64,000 bases of DNA from an uncultured Planctomycetia bacterium (GCA_903929765.1 CAIYVX010000059.1:34366-98365); one strand, 5' to 3'; shown: positions 49,491 through 58,472, counted from the first letter of the stretch. Translations and numbers: made by a program. The notes: a model not told the origin generated them from the letters alone.

Positions 49491-50711
49491 CTAGTCGCGG
49501 TTGGCGGCGCCGGCCAGGATCGCCGCTCGGGGCGGCACCACCGTGGCCAGAGTGTAGATCAATTGCTTGATGTCGCGGCGCAAGGGCGACGATGGGGCGG
49601 CTTTGGACAAGGGCCGGCCGAAGTTGACGCAGTCCACCGCCGTGCGGTAGTCGTTGGCGATCAGATGGAGCGGCTGGTTGCCCAGGGCGCTGCGGGCCTC
49701 TTCGGGCGTCACGGAGCTGCGCTTGTCGTAACGGTTGGCGACGAGGATGATGCGGCTTTCGGGAATACCGCGCTCCAGGAGCATGGCTCGCTCGGCTCGG
49801 ACGACGTGAATGTCCTTGACGGTCATCTGGAAGACCAGGAGGACGGCCGTGCTGGTGTTGGCCATGGTCGCGGCCATCTCGCGCAAGGCGCGCGGGGCGT
49901 CGATGACGGTGTAGGCGTAGGCCTGCTTGCAGGCGCTGAGCACCTTGCCCATATTCCGGTGGTGCACCGGCTTGTTGTTCGGGGCCTCGGTACTCGTCGG
50001 ACTGAGCAGGACGTGCAGGTTGTTGGCAAAGGGCACGGCCGTGCTTTGGACCAGGTTGCCGTCGACTGGCCCGTCGCGGGCCAACAGATCGCCGATGCCG
50101 TAACGGCCCTTGAGTCCCAGATACGGCGCCAGCGCTCCGTAAAAGCGATCCAGGTCCACCAGCAGCGCTTGCCGGGCCGAGGCCAGGGCCAGTTCGTTGG
50201 CCAGATTGAAGGCCAGGGTCGTGGCCCCGCAACCGCCGCTGCCCGAGAGCACCGTAATAATCGACCCGTTGCCGGACGAGCCGTTGCCGCCGACCGACAC
50301 CAGTCGGCCGAGTACCGCCGCCAGGTCGGTCTTGATGGCCGACTTCATCAATAGCTGCCGCGCGCCCACCTCCATGGCTTCGAACATCAACTCCGGACCG
50401 AACGCGCCGGCCAACAGGACGAACCGCGTTTCCGTGAAGCGGGCTACCAGCGGGGCAATCTGCCTCATGACCAGACCAGGCTCGGGGTCGATATCCACCA
50501 GGACCGCGGCGGCCGGGATTTGCGTCAGGCGGTCCCGCAGGTCGTCCAGGTCGGCACAAAGGCTGGCCAGGGTAAAGCCCCCGTGGTCGCGGAGGGCCTC
50601 GTCCACCGCTTTGGCGGTTTCCTCTTGCCTGGTCACGAGCAGAACGTCGGCGGCCCGCGGCGGCGGTCGCGAGCGAACCTCTGACTCGGGAGATTGGGCG
50701 ATAAGCGTCAT
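49491..50711 (-). CDS. CpaE/TadZ-like ATPase, copy 3 (diverged)
   Basis: A 406-aa product from ATG 50711 with AAAGGAAAG upstream. N-terminal ~22-residue extension (MTLIAQSPESEVRSRPPP), then the receiver-like domain (DVLLVTRQ, VLVDIDPEPGLVMRQ) and MinD-like domain with deviant Walker A SGSGGCGATT. LLVDLDRFYGALAPYLGL, YTVIDAPRALREM and ILVANRYDKRSSVTPEEAR follow. Related to the two copies at 35808 and 37437 but clearly diverged and not next to a pilin. Possibly serves a second Tad apparatus or has taken another localisation role. Confidence 0.85.
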   Translation of the reverse strand: MTLIAQSPESEVRSRPPPRAADVLLVTRQEETAKAVDEALRDHGGFTLASLCADLDDLRDRLTQIPAAAVLVDIDPEPGLVMRQIAPLVARFTETRFVLLAGAFGPELMFEAMEVGARQLLMKSAIKTDLAAVLGRLVSVGGNGSSGNGSIITVLSGSGGCGATTLAFNLANELALASARQALLVDLDRFYGALAPYLGLKGRYGIGDLLARDGPVDGNLVQSTAVPFANNLHVLLSPTSTEAPNNKPVHHRNMGKVLSACKQAYAYTVIDAPRALREMAATMANTSTAVLLVFQMTVKDIHVVRAERAMLLERGIPESRIILVANRYDKRSSVTPEEARSALGNQPLHLIANDYRTAVDCVNFGRPLSKAAPSSPLRRDIKQLIYTLATVVPPRAAILAGAANRD

Positions 50712-51149
50712 TACGATCTTTCCTTTCTGCGCGGACCGCCGGCCGACCGGACTGAAGCCAAACCGGGGCACCGATGTAACCCTACACATGGCGAGTGGGC
50801 GGTCAAGTCGCGTGGCGGTTGGCGACGCCTTGGTTGTCATAACATGTTATTTTACAGCACGTTACGTCTCGGCAAGTTTTCTTGTAAAATTGCGCGGTTT
50901 GTAAAAGATGAGCAAAAAAGGCGCGGATTTCTGGTTTAGAAAGGTGACGACCAAAGCTTTTTCAGGAGCGGGCGTTGGTCTATTGGAAAGCCGGCAACAA
51001 AACTTACACTTCCAGGCCAATTCCCCGGAAATGTTTATTTCTGCGGTCCGTCTTGACGCGGTGCAGGTTAAAGGCACAGTGGCTGAAGTTAAATCGGTGG
51101 CTGGCCGGGCCAGGTTTTGTGTTGAACAGTTTTACGGAGACCGCAGGAA
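50712..51149. other. Divergent intergenic region
   Basis: Spacer between the divergent cpaE copy 3 and the GH-like gene. It contains an ATAACATGTTAT palindrome near 50840 and AT-rich stretches to about 50910 that probably include promoters. No -35/-10 pair is convincing. An open frame from 50908 overlapping the next gene lacks a ribosome site and similarity. Confidence 0.4.
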
Positions 51150-53870
51150 ATGAAAAGACGAATTATTGGCAAGGTGATGGCGGCGGCGGTCATGGCACTA
51201 TTGGCGGCGTCGGTGGCGATCTGTTTTTTGAACGCAGCGGTGGCCCAGACGGCGCCGGTCGAGCCGCTGTTTGTCGTGCTGGACTCCAGGAGCGTCTGGC
51301 ATTCCTATACGGCCTTGAAGCCGCCGGTGGTCCAGGTTGGCGGGGCACTGAAACCGGTCACTTCACCCTACCCCTGGGTCGACCAGGAAACGCCGCCGGC
51401 GCCGGAAGGTTGGACGGCCCGCGGCTTTGCCGACGAATCGTGGCTGCGCGGCCCGGCGCAAAGCGGACCGCACACGCCGTACGCTTCGAATATTTACCTG
51501 CGGGCCAAATTCGATGTGACCGATCCGGCGCAGGTGAAGGATCTTAAACTCTCGGTCACCTATCACGGCGGGGCCATCGTTTATGTTAATGGCCACGAAA
51601 TCGGTCGCGGCAATCTGCCCAAAGACGCCAAAGAGGCCGGCGCCGTGGCGGAAAGTTATCCCTCAAGCGTCTTCGTTCAGGCCAACGGTGAAATTGTTCT
51701 GGACTCCTGGGGCTACCATGGGCCGAAAGAAGCCCTGACCGGTCGCAACCGCCAACTGACCGATCTGGCCGTTCCGGCCACGGCCCTGAAGAAGGGCGTG
51801 AACGTGCTGGCCATCGAGGCGATTCGCGCTCCTTACGACCAATCGGTGGCCGAGTACTGGGACAAGTCGAAACGCAAGGAAGGACGCGAGTTGGGGGAAC
51901 CCGGCCTGCCCTATGACTTTAATTGGTACACCTGCGAGGTCAAGGAAGTCAAGCTGACGGCCTCCGGCCCCGCCGGCCTGGCGGCCAACGCAGGCCGGGC
52001 CAAAGAATTGCAGGCCTGGAACAGCGACCTGCTCACTTCCGACACCTGCGGCGATCTGGGCGACCGCTGCGAGCCGCTGCGCCCGGTCGCCATCAAAGGC
52101 CCGCGCAACGGCTGGGCCTCGGGCAAAGTCGTCCTCGGTTCGCCCAAAGCCATTGAAGGCTTGAAGGTGACTTGCGGCGACCTCAAGCAGGGCGCCGCCG
52201 TCATTCCCGCCGCCGCCCTGCGGGCGCGTTTCGCCGTGTCCCCGGCCGAACAGCCCGAAGTCGATACGCCGCTGGAGAGCCTGCTGGAAAAGCCGTTGCC
52301 CTCTTTCCCGGTGGCCCGCGGCGGCGCGGTCGTCCCGATCTGGCTGACCGTCAAGGTTCCCGCCACGGCCAAGCCCGGGGCCTACGCCGGCCAGGTCACG
52401 GTGGAGGTCAAGGGCGAGAAGACGCTCGTCGTGCCGGTCACTCTTCAGGTTGCCGCTTTCACCGTCCCCGACACGCAGGACTATCAGACCTGGATCGAGT
52501 TGATGCAATCGCCCGACACGCTGGCCCTGGAGTACAACGTGCCGCTGTGGTCCGACCAACACTGGGATCTGATCGCCCAGTCGATGCGCTACATCGGCGA
52601 GATCGGCAGCCGCGTGGTCATTTTGCCTTTGCTTGCCCAGACCAACGCCGGCAATTCGGAGTCCCTGGTCCGCTGGATCAAAAAGGACGACGGCTCCTAC
52701 GACTACGATCTCTCGCTCCTCGACAAGTATCTTGACCTTGCGGTAAAGAACATGGGCCGCCCCAAGTTTGTCGTCCTGACCGCCTGGGAAATCTATCTGG
52801 CCACGCCGAAAACGGAAGTGAAAGTCTCCGATCAGGAAAAAATGTCTTTGACGGAAACATCATGGTCGGCCGCCCGCTGGGATCTCCGCAACAAAGGGCC
52901 GGCCGTCACCGCTCTGGATCCAAAAACCGGCCAGACCGCCACCGTCAATCTTCCGCGCTTCGAGGAAAAGTCAGCCCTGGCCATCTGGAAGCCGCTCTTC
53001 GACCGCTTGCACCAGGACCTGGCCCGGCGCGGCCTGGAAAAAACCATGTTGCTCGGCATGACCTCGGACGTCTGGCCGAACCAGGAGGAAATGGTCGTTC
53101 TCGATAAGGCTTCCGGGGGTCTGCCCTGGATCAACCATAGCCATCAGGGGCCGATGGGCAACGCCCTGGCCGGCGGGCTGGGCCACGTCGTCTACACCGC
53201 CTACGTCTGGCCCAACGAATATCCCGGCAACCCCGCCAAGCCACGCGTCTACGGCTGGAAACGGCCCGATCTCTTTGTCGAATTCCGCCGTTTCACGGCC
53301 TTCAATGACTATCTCCTGCCGACGCAAATGATTTTTCCGGAACTGGAAATCACCGGTAAGCAGCGCGGCCTGGGCCGCATCGGCGCCGACTTCTGGCCCG
53401 CCCTCAAAGACAAGAAAGGCCGGCGGCGCGGCTATGTCTGGGAAAAGTACCCCCAGAGCTTGTGGCACAGTTGCAACCTGATGAGCCACATGCTCAATCC
53501 CGGCCCCGACGGTCCCGTGGCCACCTCGCGCTACGAGATGCTGCGGGAAGGGCTGCAGAATTGCGAAGCCCGCATCACGATTGAAAAAGTTCTGACCGAC
53601 GAAACCCAAAAAGCCAAACTCGGCGGCGACCTGGCCGCCAAGAGCCAGAAGCTGCTTGACGAACGTCTCCAGCAAGCCCTGAAGGGCTTCAGCGGCCTTC
53701 AGTTGACCGGCCGCATTTACACGACCTACGCCGAATACGGCAAGATTTTTTACTACAATGCCGGCGGCCCCGCCGGGGCCTACTGGTACGCCGAATCCGG
53801 CTGGCAGGAGCGCGAACAGCAACTTTATGCCCTTGCCGGTGAGGTGCAGGAAAAAATCGGCGGAAAGTAG
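51150..53870 (+). CDS. Large exported glycoside-hydrolase-like protein (GH123/DUF4091 type)
   Basis: A 906-aa product with signal peptide (VMAAAVMALLAASVAICFL). Residues about 40-260 form a galactose-binding-like sandwich (WHSYTAL, ARGFADESWLRG, FDVTDPAQVKDLKLSVTYHG, YVNGHEIGRGNL). About 300-430 is a beta domain with the phrase VPIWLTVKVPATAKPGAYAG and VPVTLQVAAFTVPD, characteristic of GH123/DUF4091-type proteins. The C-terminal half is TIM-barrel-like (YIGEIGSRVVILPLL, PKFVVLTAWEIYL, LGMTSDVWPNQEE). I cannot point to the catalytic pair with certainty. Likely polysaccharide degradation at the surface or in the periplasm. Confidence 0.7.
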   Translation: MKRRIIGKVMAAAVMALLAASVAICFLNAAVAQTAPVEPLFVVLDSRSVWHSYTALKPPVVQVGGALKPVTSPYPWVDQETPPAPEGWTARGFADESWLRGPAQSGPHTPYASNIYLRAKFDVTDPAQVKDLKLSVTYHGGAIVYVNGHEIGRGNLPKDAKEAGAVAESYPSSVFVQANGEIVLDSWGYHGPKEALTGRNRQLTDLAVPATALKKGVNVLAIEAIRAPYDQSVAEYWDKSKRKEGRELGEPGLPYDFNWYTCEVKEVKLTASGPAGLAANAGRAKELQAWNSDLLTSDTCGDLGDRCEPLRPVAIKGPRNGWASGKVVLGSPKAIEGLKVTCGDLKQGAAVIPAAALRARFAVSPAEQPEVDTPLESLLEKPLPSFPVARGGAVVPIWLTVKVPATAKPGAYAGQVTVEVKGEKTLVVPVTLQVAAFTVPDTQDYQTWIELMQSPDTLALEYNVPLWSDQHWDLIAQSMRYIGEIGSRVVILPLLAQTNAGNSESLVRWIKKDDGSYDYDLSLLDKYLDLAVKNMGRPKFVVLTAWEIYLATPKTEVKVSDQEKMSLTETSWSAARWDLRNKGPAVTALDPKTGQTATVNLPRFEEKSALAIWKPLFDRLHQDLARRGLEKTMLLGMTSDVWPNQEEMVVLDKASGGLPWINHSHQGPMGNALAGGLGHVVYTAYVWPNEYPGNPAKPRVYGWKRPDLFVEFRRFTAFNDYLLPTQMIFPELEITGKQRGLGRIGADFWPALKDKKGRRRGYVWEKYPQSLWHSCNLMSHMLNPGPDGPVATSRYEMLREGLQNCEARITIEKVLTDETQKAKLGGDLAAKSQKLLDERLQQALKGFSGLQLTGRIYTTYAEYGKIFYYNAGGPAGAYWYAESGWQEREQQLYALAGEVQEKIGGK

Positions 53871-53892
53871 CGATAATTTCACTAGAGCTGTT

Positions 53893-53999
53893 AACGATTG
53901 AATGGTTACTTCCAGGGTGCCACACCTTGACCCCCGGCTGTATGGGGGCAAGGTGTGTGGAAGGCCGGCAAACTTTCCCAGAGAGTACAACCAATCGTT
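53893..53999. repeat. Nested inverted repeat
   Basis: Outer arms AACGATTG (53893-53900) and CAATCGTT (53992-53999). Inner arms CCACACCTTG with CCCCC and GGGGG with CAAGGTGTGTGG. The inner hairpin resembles dispersed intergenic palindromes; no coding content. Confidence 0.65.
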
Positions 54000-54083
54000 A
54001 TCTGCTCTAACCCCCGGCGGACGAAGGTTACGCGGAGATGTTTTCGCTACGTTCCCCTGCGGCACCATTTTGTCTCCAGGCGA

Positions 54084-54112
54084 TTGACATTTTCGCCGCC
54101 GGGGCGTATCCT
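54084..54112 (+). promoter_or_regulatory. Promoter for the dCMP deaminase gene, nearly leaderless
   Basis: TTGACA (54084-54089), 17-nt spacer, TATCCT (54107-54112), 7 nt before the ATG at 54120. No ribosome-binding site, consistent with a leaderless mRNA. Confidence 0.6.
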
Positions 54113-54119
54113 CTGTTTT

Positions 54120-54608
54120 ATGGTCAGGAAAAAACGAAAATCCGTTGGGGCAGCCGAGGCGGCGCGACCGACCTGGGACGAGTATTTTCTGCGCATTGCC
54201 GCCGAGGTGGCCAAGCGGTCGACCTGCCTGCGGCGCCACGTCGGGGCGCTGCTGGTTCTGGACAAATATATTCTGGCCACGGGCTACAACGGACCGCCGG
54301 CCGGGGTGGCGCACTGTGCGGTGGAGGGATGCCCGCGGGAGCGGCTGAAGGTGCCCTCGGGCGAGCGGCACGAACTCTGCCGCGGCCTGCACGGCGAGAT
54401 GAACGCCGTGCTCCAGGCGGCGCGGCACGGGACGCCGATCGACGGTGCTACTCTTTATTGTACACATCATCCATGCTCGTTATGTGCCAAGATGATGATT
54501 AACGGCGGCGTGCGGCGCATCGTCTGCCGCGAGGACTATCCCGACACTCTCGGCAAGCAGCTCCTGGCCGAGGCCCACATTCCCATTGAAATCCTGCCGG
54601 AAAAATAG
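54120..54608 (+). CDS. dCMP deaminase family protein (ComEB-like)
   Basis: A 162-aa zinc cytidine/deoxycytidylate deaminase. [20 protein letters not shown] and RRHVGALLV, then [11 protein letters not shown] (substrate loop), the catalytic [11 protein letters not shown] (His ligand and Glu) and [14 protein letters not shown] (two Cys ligands) are all present. It deaminates dCMP to dUMP, feeding dTMP synthesis. Its neighbours nrdR and nrdD control and make deoxynucleotides, which supports the role. Start ATG 54120 is set by the promoter 7 nt upstream and the basic MVRKKRKS N-terminus. Confidence 0.9.
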   Translation: MVRKKRKSVGAAEAARPTWDEYFLRIAAEVAKRSTCLRRHVGALLVLDKYILATGYNGPPAGVAHCAVEGCPRERLKVPSGERHELCRGLHGEMNAVLQAARHGTPIDGATLYCTHHPCSLCAKMMINGGVRRIVCREDYPDTLGKQLLAEAHIPIEILPEK

Positions 54609-54711
54609 TGGGGTGGCGTGGCGGCCGTTGTTTGCCGCCATGTTTTCGCCAATTCCCTGTGAATTCCTGTGAAAAACGCCCTTTTTTCAGGGGAAAAGCT
54701 GTTCAGGAAAG
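54609..54711. repeat. Family E repeat and spacer after dCMP deaminase
   Basis: 54610-54641: GGGTGGCGTGGCGGCCG then TTGTTTGCCGCCATG, matching 33298-33330 and, inverted, 63595-63626. No gene in the remainder. Confidence 0.7.
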
Positions 54712-54727
54712 CCACAACATCTTGTGG
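54712..54727. promoter_or_regulatory. NrdR-box-like palindrome
   Basis: CCACAACATCTTGTGG, matching the known NrdR box consensus (ACAC-ATATAT-GTGT type) at 12 of 16 positions by my count. It lies 420 nt upstream of nrdR. Confidence 0.45.
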
Positions 54728-54854
54728 CGCATCGGTTTGCGCTGCGGTGGTTGAAGGGGTTAAGATATTGTTAAAATGGGCTGTAATAAAGCAAAAGTGG
54801 CAGTAATAATGCAAAAAACAACAAAAACTGCCAGCAACGGACTACTTATCAGGC

Positions 54855-54884
54855 TTGACACCCCATATCATGTGGCTCTATAGT
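54855..54884 (+). promoter_or_regulatory. nrdR-nrdD promoter with operator-like box in the spacer
   Basis: TTGACA (54855-54860) and TATAGT (54879-54884), spacer 18 nt. The imperfect palindrome ACCCCATATCATGTGG (54860-54875; 11 of 16 to the NrdR box) sits between them, where a bound repressor would block polymerase. Leader to the nrdR ATG is about 240 nt with no gene in it. Confidence 0.5.
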
Positions 54885-55132
54885 GTTCTTCGTCAACCTG
54901 ACTGCCCGATTGAGTGTGGTTCCCTGAAAAGTGTCTGTTTTCGCTAATCATTTCCGGTCCGGCCAGCCGATAGGGTAAAATGGCCGTTGGCCCAAGATGT
55001 AGTGGTCAACTGGCGGTAAGTGGCGCGAGGTCATTTCTTTATCTCGTTTTGTTGCGTGGACCTCAAAAATAAGAGTCGAGATGGCGGGTTGTGGCTTTGG
55101 GCGTTTGAAGTTCTACCGGAAAGTGTGGCGTC

Positions 55133-55603
55133 ATGAAATGCCCGTTCTGCAAAGCCGACAATGATCGCGTGGTGGACAGCCGGGCCAGCGAGGGCGGCTT
55201 CGCCATTCGCCGGCGCCGCGAGTGCCTCGGCTGCAAGCGCCGGTTCACCACCTACGAAAAAGCCGAACAGGAACTCCGGTTGCGGGTCATCAAGAAGGAC
55301 GGCAGCCGGGTGCCTTACGACCGGACGCGGTTGCTGGAGGGGCTGCACAAGGCTTGCCACAAGCGGCCGGTGAGCGAGGAGCGGATTCAGTCGCTGGTCC
55401 GCGAGATCGAAGACGAGGTCGTCGCCAAGTTCGACAGCGAAGTTCCCACGCCGTTCCTGGGCGAGTTGATCATGGCCAAGCTGCGGGAGATCGACCAGGT
55501 GGCTTACGTGCGGTTCGCCAGCGTTTATCGCGAGTTCAAGGACGTTTCGGAGTACATCAGCGAGATCGAGCCGATGCTGCGGGACAAAGGTCACAAGGGC
55601 TAG
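55133..55603 (+). CDS. nrdR: Transcriptional repressor NrdR
   Basis: A 156-aa ATP/dATP-sensing repressor of ribonucleotide reductase genes. N-terminal zinc ribbon MKCPFCKADNDRVVDSR... and CLGCKRRFTTYE (C3, C6 and the later pair), then the ATP-cone (RLRVIKKDGSRVPYDRTRLL to VAYVRFASVYREFKDVSEY). It is directly followed by nrdD on the same strand; palindromes resembling its operator lie upstream, implying autoregulation and control of nrdD. Confidence 0.96.
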   Translation: MKCPFCKADNDRVVDSRASEGGFAIRRRRECLGCKRRFTTYEKAEQELRLRVIKKDGSRVPYDRTRLLEGLHKACHKRPVSEERIQSLVREIEDEVVAKFDSEVPTPFLGELIMAKLREIDQVAYVRFASVYREFKDVSEYISEIEPMLRDKGHKG

Positions 55604-55685
55604 TGTTCATAACGACCCGCGGCGGCGGGCGACCATCATAGGACAGGGCCCGACCAATCAGTCGGGCAGCAGGGAGGTACGGGGT

Positions 55686-58199
55686 ATGCAAGTACGAATT
55701 TGCCAGGTGCGTAAGCGTGACGGTCGGATGGTTTCGTTTGACGACGTGAAGATCGCCGACGCGATCTTCAAGGCGGCCCAGGCCGTCGGCGGCGACGACC
55801 GGGCCACGGCCGACAACCTGGCTGCGGCGGTGACGGAGTTTGTCAACCGCCACTACCAGGACAAGATCCCGACCATCGAAGAGATTCAGGACATGGTCGA
55901 GAAGGTGCTGATCGAGACGGGCCACGCCAAGACGGCCAAGGCCTACATTCTCTACCGCGAGAAGCGGGCGCAACACCGGCACCTGCTCAAGGTCCGCAAG
56001 AGCGGCCCGGGCGCCTCCGACAACTCGACGGACATGGCCCTGCTGGTCTCGACCGGCAAGCGCGATCAGGTCCTGGGTTGGGACAAGGAACGCATTGCCA
56101 AGGCCCTGGAAAAAGAGAGCGGCCTGGACGTGGACAATGCTCACAAGATCGCCAAGAGCGTCGAGGAGCGGGTCTTCGGGTCCGGCGTGACGCGCATCAG
56201 CACGGCCCTGATTCGTGAACTGGTGGACAACGAACTGTTCGAGCGCGGCCTGACGGCCCGGCTGGAAAAGCAGAAGCTGCTGGGCATGCCGAAGTTCGAC
56301 CTGGAGCGGCTGATTTTCTCCAAGAGCCAGGAAAACTCGAACATCACGGCCAACAACCCCGAAGCGATCAACCTGACCATCGCCGAGAACACGCTGAAGC
56401 AGTACGCCCTGGAGGAGATTTTCTCGAAGGACGTGTCGGAAGGGCACATGGAAGGGCGCATTCACCTGCACGATCTGGGCTATCCGACGCGAGTCTATTG
56501 CTCCAGCCACAGCCTGGAGTACCTGAAGAAGTTCGGTCTGGAACTGGGCAACCTGGACACGCTGAGCGCCCCGGCCAAGCACGCCCGGACGCTGACCGGC
56601 CACCTGAACACGTTCCTGGCCTCGATGCAGGCTTATTACGCCGGGGCCTTGGGCGTGGGGTTCATCAACATTTTCTACGCCCCGTACCTGGAAGGGATGA
56701 GCGACGCCCAGATGCTCCAGGAAGCGCAGCACCTGATTTTCTCGTGCTCACAGAGCGCGTTCAGCCGCGGCGGGCAGACGCTGTTCCTCGATTTCAACGT
56801 CCACACCGGCATTCCGGGCTACCTCAAGGACATTCCGGCCATCGGACCGAAAGGCCAGGAGACCGGCAAGACCTATGGCGAATATGAAGAGCTGGCCCAG
56901 CGGTTCCTCAAGGCCATGCTCAAGGTCTGGCACCACGGCGACCGCGACGGGCACCTGTTCGCGTTCCCGAAGTGCGATCTGCATGTGACGCGGGAATCGT
57001 TCAGCGATCCGAAGCAGCGGGAATTGCTGGAATATGCCTGCCAGATCGCCAGCGACAACGGCGTGCCGTATTTCGTGTTCGACCGTCCGGCGGCCAACGA
57101 CAAGGAGAGCGTGACGCTGTCGGCCTGCTGCCGGCTGCGGACGACGATCAGCGACGATTATATGATCAAGCATCCGGAGTCGATGCGGTTCTGCGGATTC
57201 CAGAACGTGACGATCAACCTGCCGCAGGCGGCGTATCGGGCGGGGAAGGGGAACTGGGAAGGGTTCAAGGCGGAGGTTTTCCGGGGCATGGACCTGGCGC
57301 TAAAGGCCCATTTGCAGAAGAAGGAGTTCATCGGCAAGCTGATGTCGGGCCCGTCGATGCCGCTGTGGGAAATCGGCAAGGCGGCCAAGGACGGCAAGCC
57401 GTACGTCGATCTGGAAAAGTGCACCTACATCATCGGGCTGATCGGGCTGAACGAGGCCATGCAGTTCATGACCGGGCGCGAGTTGCACGAGAGCGACGCG
57501 GTGCTGCTGGAGGGGATGAAGATCATCTCCCACATGCAGAACCGGACCAAGGTCTATACGGCGGAGAACAACCTGAAGTTCACACTCGAGGAATCGCCGG
57601 CGGAGTCGGCCTCGCGGCGGCTGGCCAAGATCGATTACCGCGATTATCCGGAGTCGCGCGAGCTTTTGCGCGGCGATGCGGAGGCGGACGAGCTTTATTA
57701 CACCAACTCGATTCACCTGCGGCCCGACGCCCCGGTGGACCTGATGACGCGGATCGAGAAGCAGGCGAAGTTCCACGTCATGATCGAGTCGGGGGCGATC
57801 ATTCACGCCTTCGTGGGCGAGGAACGGCCGCCGACCGAGAGCATCCTGGCCCTGGTGCGCAAGACCTTCGACAAGACCAAGGCGGCGCAACTGACGATCA
57901 GCCCGGAGTTCACCATCTGCAACGACTGCAACAAGGTGACGGGGCGGCTGCAGGAGACCTGCGGGCACTGCGAAAGCGACAACGTCTACGGCATGACGCG
58001 GATCGTGGGGTATTTCAGCCGGGTGAACAACTGGAACAAGTCGAAGCTGGGCGAATTGAAGGACCGGCACAAGGGCAATTACAGTGTTGCCGGGACAGTT
58101 TTGGCGGCGCCGGCGGTGGTGCCGGTGGTGGCGCAGCCGCCGGTGATGATGACGCCGGAGTCGTCGCCCATGGCGGCGACGGCGGCGGCCGGATCGTAA
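55686..58199 (+). CDS. nrdD: Anaerobic (class III) ribonucleoside-triphosphate reductase
   Basis: Reduces NTPs to dNTPs using a glycyl radical in oxygen-poor conditions. GGGAGGT precedes ATG 55686; 837 aa. N-terminal ATP-cone (VRKRDGRMVSFDDVKIADAI) gives allosteric activity control. The catalytic core includes SENSNITANNP-like KSQENSNITANN, GHMEGRIHLHDLGYPTRVYC and TLSACCRLRT. The zinc site is CNDCNKVTGRLQETCGHC, and the glycyl-radical loop RIVGYFSRVNNWNKSKLGEL places Gly at about residue 775. A ~40-residue Ala/Pro/Val tail follows the radical loop, which is unusual. The activase nrdG is not in the window. Operon with nrdR. Confidence 0.95.
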   Translation: MQVRICQVRKRDGRMVSFDDVKIADAIFKAAQAVGGDDRATADNLAAAVTEFVNRHYQDKIPTIEEIQDMVEKVLIETGHAKTAKAYILYREKRAQHRHLLKVRKSGPGASDNSTDMALLVSTGKRDQVLGWDKERIAKALEKESGLDVDNAHKIAKSVEERVFGSGVTRISTALIRELVDNELFERGLTARLEKQKLLGMPKFDLERLIFSKSQENSNITANNPEAINLTIAENTLKQYALEEIFSKDVSEGHMEGRIHLHDLGYPTRVYCSSHSLEYLKKFGLELGNLDTLSAPAKHARTLTGHLNTFLASMQAYYAGALGVGFINIFYAPYLEGMSDAQMLQEAQHLIFSCSQSAFSRGGQTLFLDFNVHTGIPGYLKDIPAIGPKGQETGKTYGEYEELAQRFLKAMLKVWHHGDRDGHLFAFPKCDLHVTRESFSDPKQRELLEYACQIASDNGVPYFVFDRPAANDKESVTLSACCRLRTTISDDYMIKHPESMRFCGFQNVTINLPQAAYRAGKGNWEGFKAEVFRGMDLALKAHLQKKEFIGKLMSGPSMPLWEIGKAAKDGKPYVDLEKCTYIIGLIGLNEAMQFMTGRELHESDAVLLEGMKIISHMQNRTKVYTAENNLKFTLEESPAESASRRLAKIDYRDYPESRELLRGDAEADELYYTNSIHLRPDAPVDLMTRIEKQAKFHVMIESGAIIHAFVGEERPPTESILALVRKTFDKTKAAQLTISPEFTICNDCNKVTGRLQETCGHCESDNVYGMTRIVGYFSRVNNWNKSKLGELKDRHKGNYSVAGTVLAAPAVVPVVAQPPVMMTPESSPMAATAAAGS

Positions 58200-58211
58200 G
58201 GAGAGAGACAA

Positions 58212-58425
58212 GTCGGACCCGGAGTCCGACAGGGCCTGAGGTTTTCCGCGACCCAAGCCAGGCTGCCCAATGGTCGCCCCCACGGAGGACTTTCCCCCCC
58301 TCCAATAGAGTCTTCCGAGCCACGGGGGCGGCCGGGCAGCCACTAAAGGTAGACGGGCCGCGCCGGAAGGCGCGGTCTGAGGAGCAATAGTAGCGAAGAA
58401 GCGACAGACAGGCCCCTTTGTTACG
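58212..58425 (+). ncRNA. Structured RNA of unknown class downstream of nrdD
   Basis: Not coding; densely paired on the plus strand. GTCGGAC / GTCCGAC hairpin (58212-58230). A closing helix AGGGCCTG (58231-58238) with CAGGCCCCT (58409-58417) encloses a long hairpin and a short one. The long hairpin pairs GGCTGCCC 58261-58268 with GGGCAGCC 58334-58341, then CGCCCCC with GGGGGCG, CGG with CCG, and AGGACT with AGTCTT. The short one pairs GCCGCGCC with GGCGCGGT around a GGAA (GNRA) tetraloop at 58357-58376. It ends at a strong terminator. It does not match my memory of RNase P RNA, tmRNA, 6S or SRP RNA. It could be an independent small RNA or the 3' UTR of nrdRD. Confidence 0.5.
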
Positions 58426-58472
58426 GCTGAGCCGCGACCTGCCCCCATCAGGTTGGCGGCTCGGCTTTTTTT
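58426..58472 (+). terminator. Strong intrinsic terminator
   Basis: GCTGAGCCGC-GACCTG / CAGGTT-G-GCGGCTCGGC stem, loop CCCCCAT, followed by seven T. Confidence 0.93.

Noticed and set aside
50908..51153. 81-codon frame upstream of the GH-like gene
   Set aside because: No ribosome-binding site, overlaps the next start codon, no recognisable similarity, and AT-rich promoter-like sequence at its beginning.
58200..58472. RNase P RNA, tmRNA, 6S RNA or SRP RNA
   Set aside because: The conserved cores I know (GAGGAAAGTCCGGGC and ACAGAA of RNase P, the tRNA-like ends of tmRNA, the GGAAGG-AGCA loop of SRP, the central-bubble rod of 6S) are not found on either strand.
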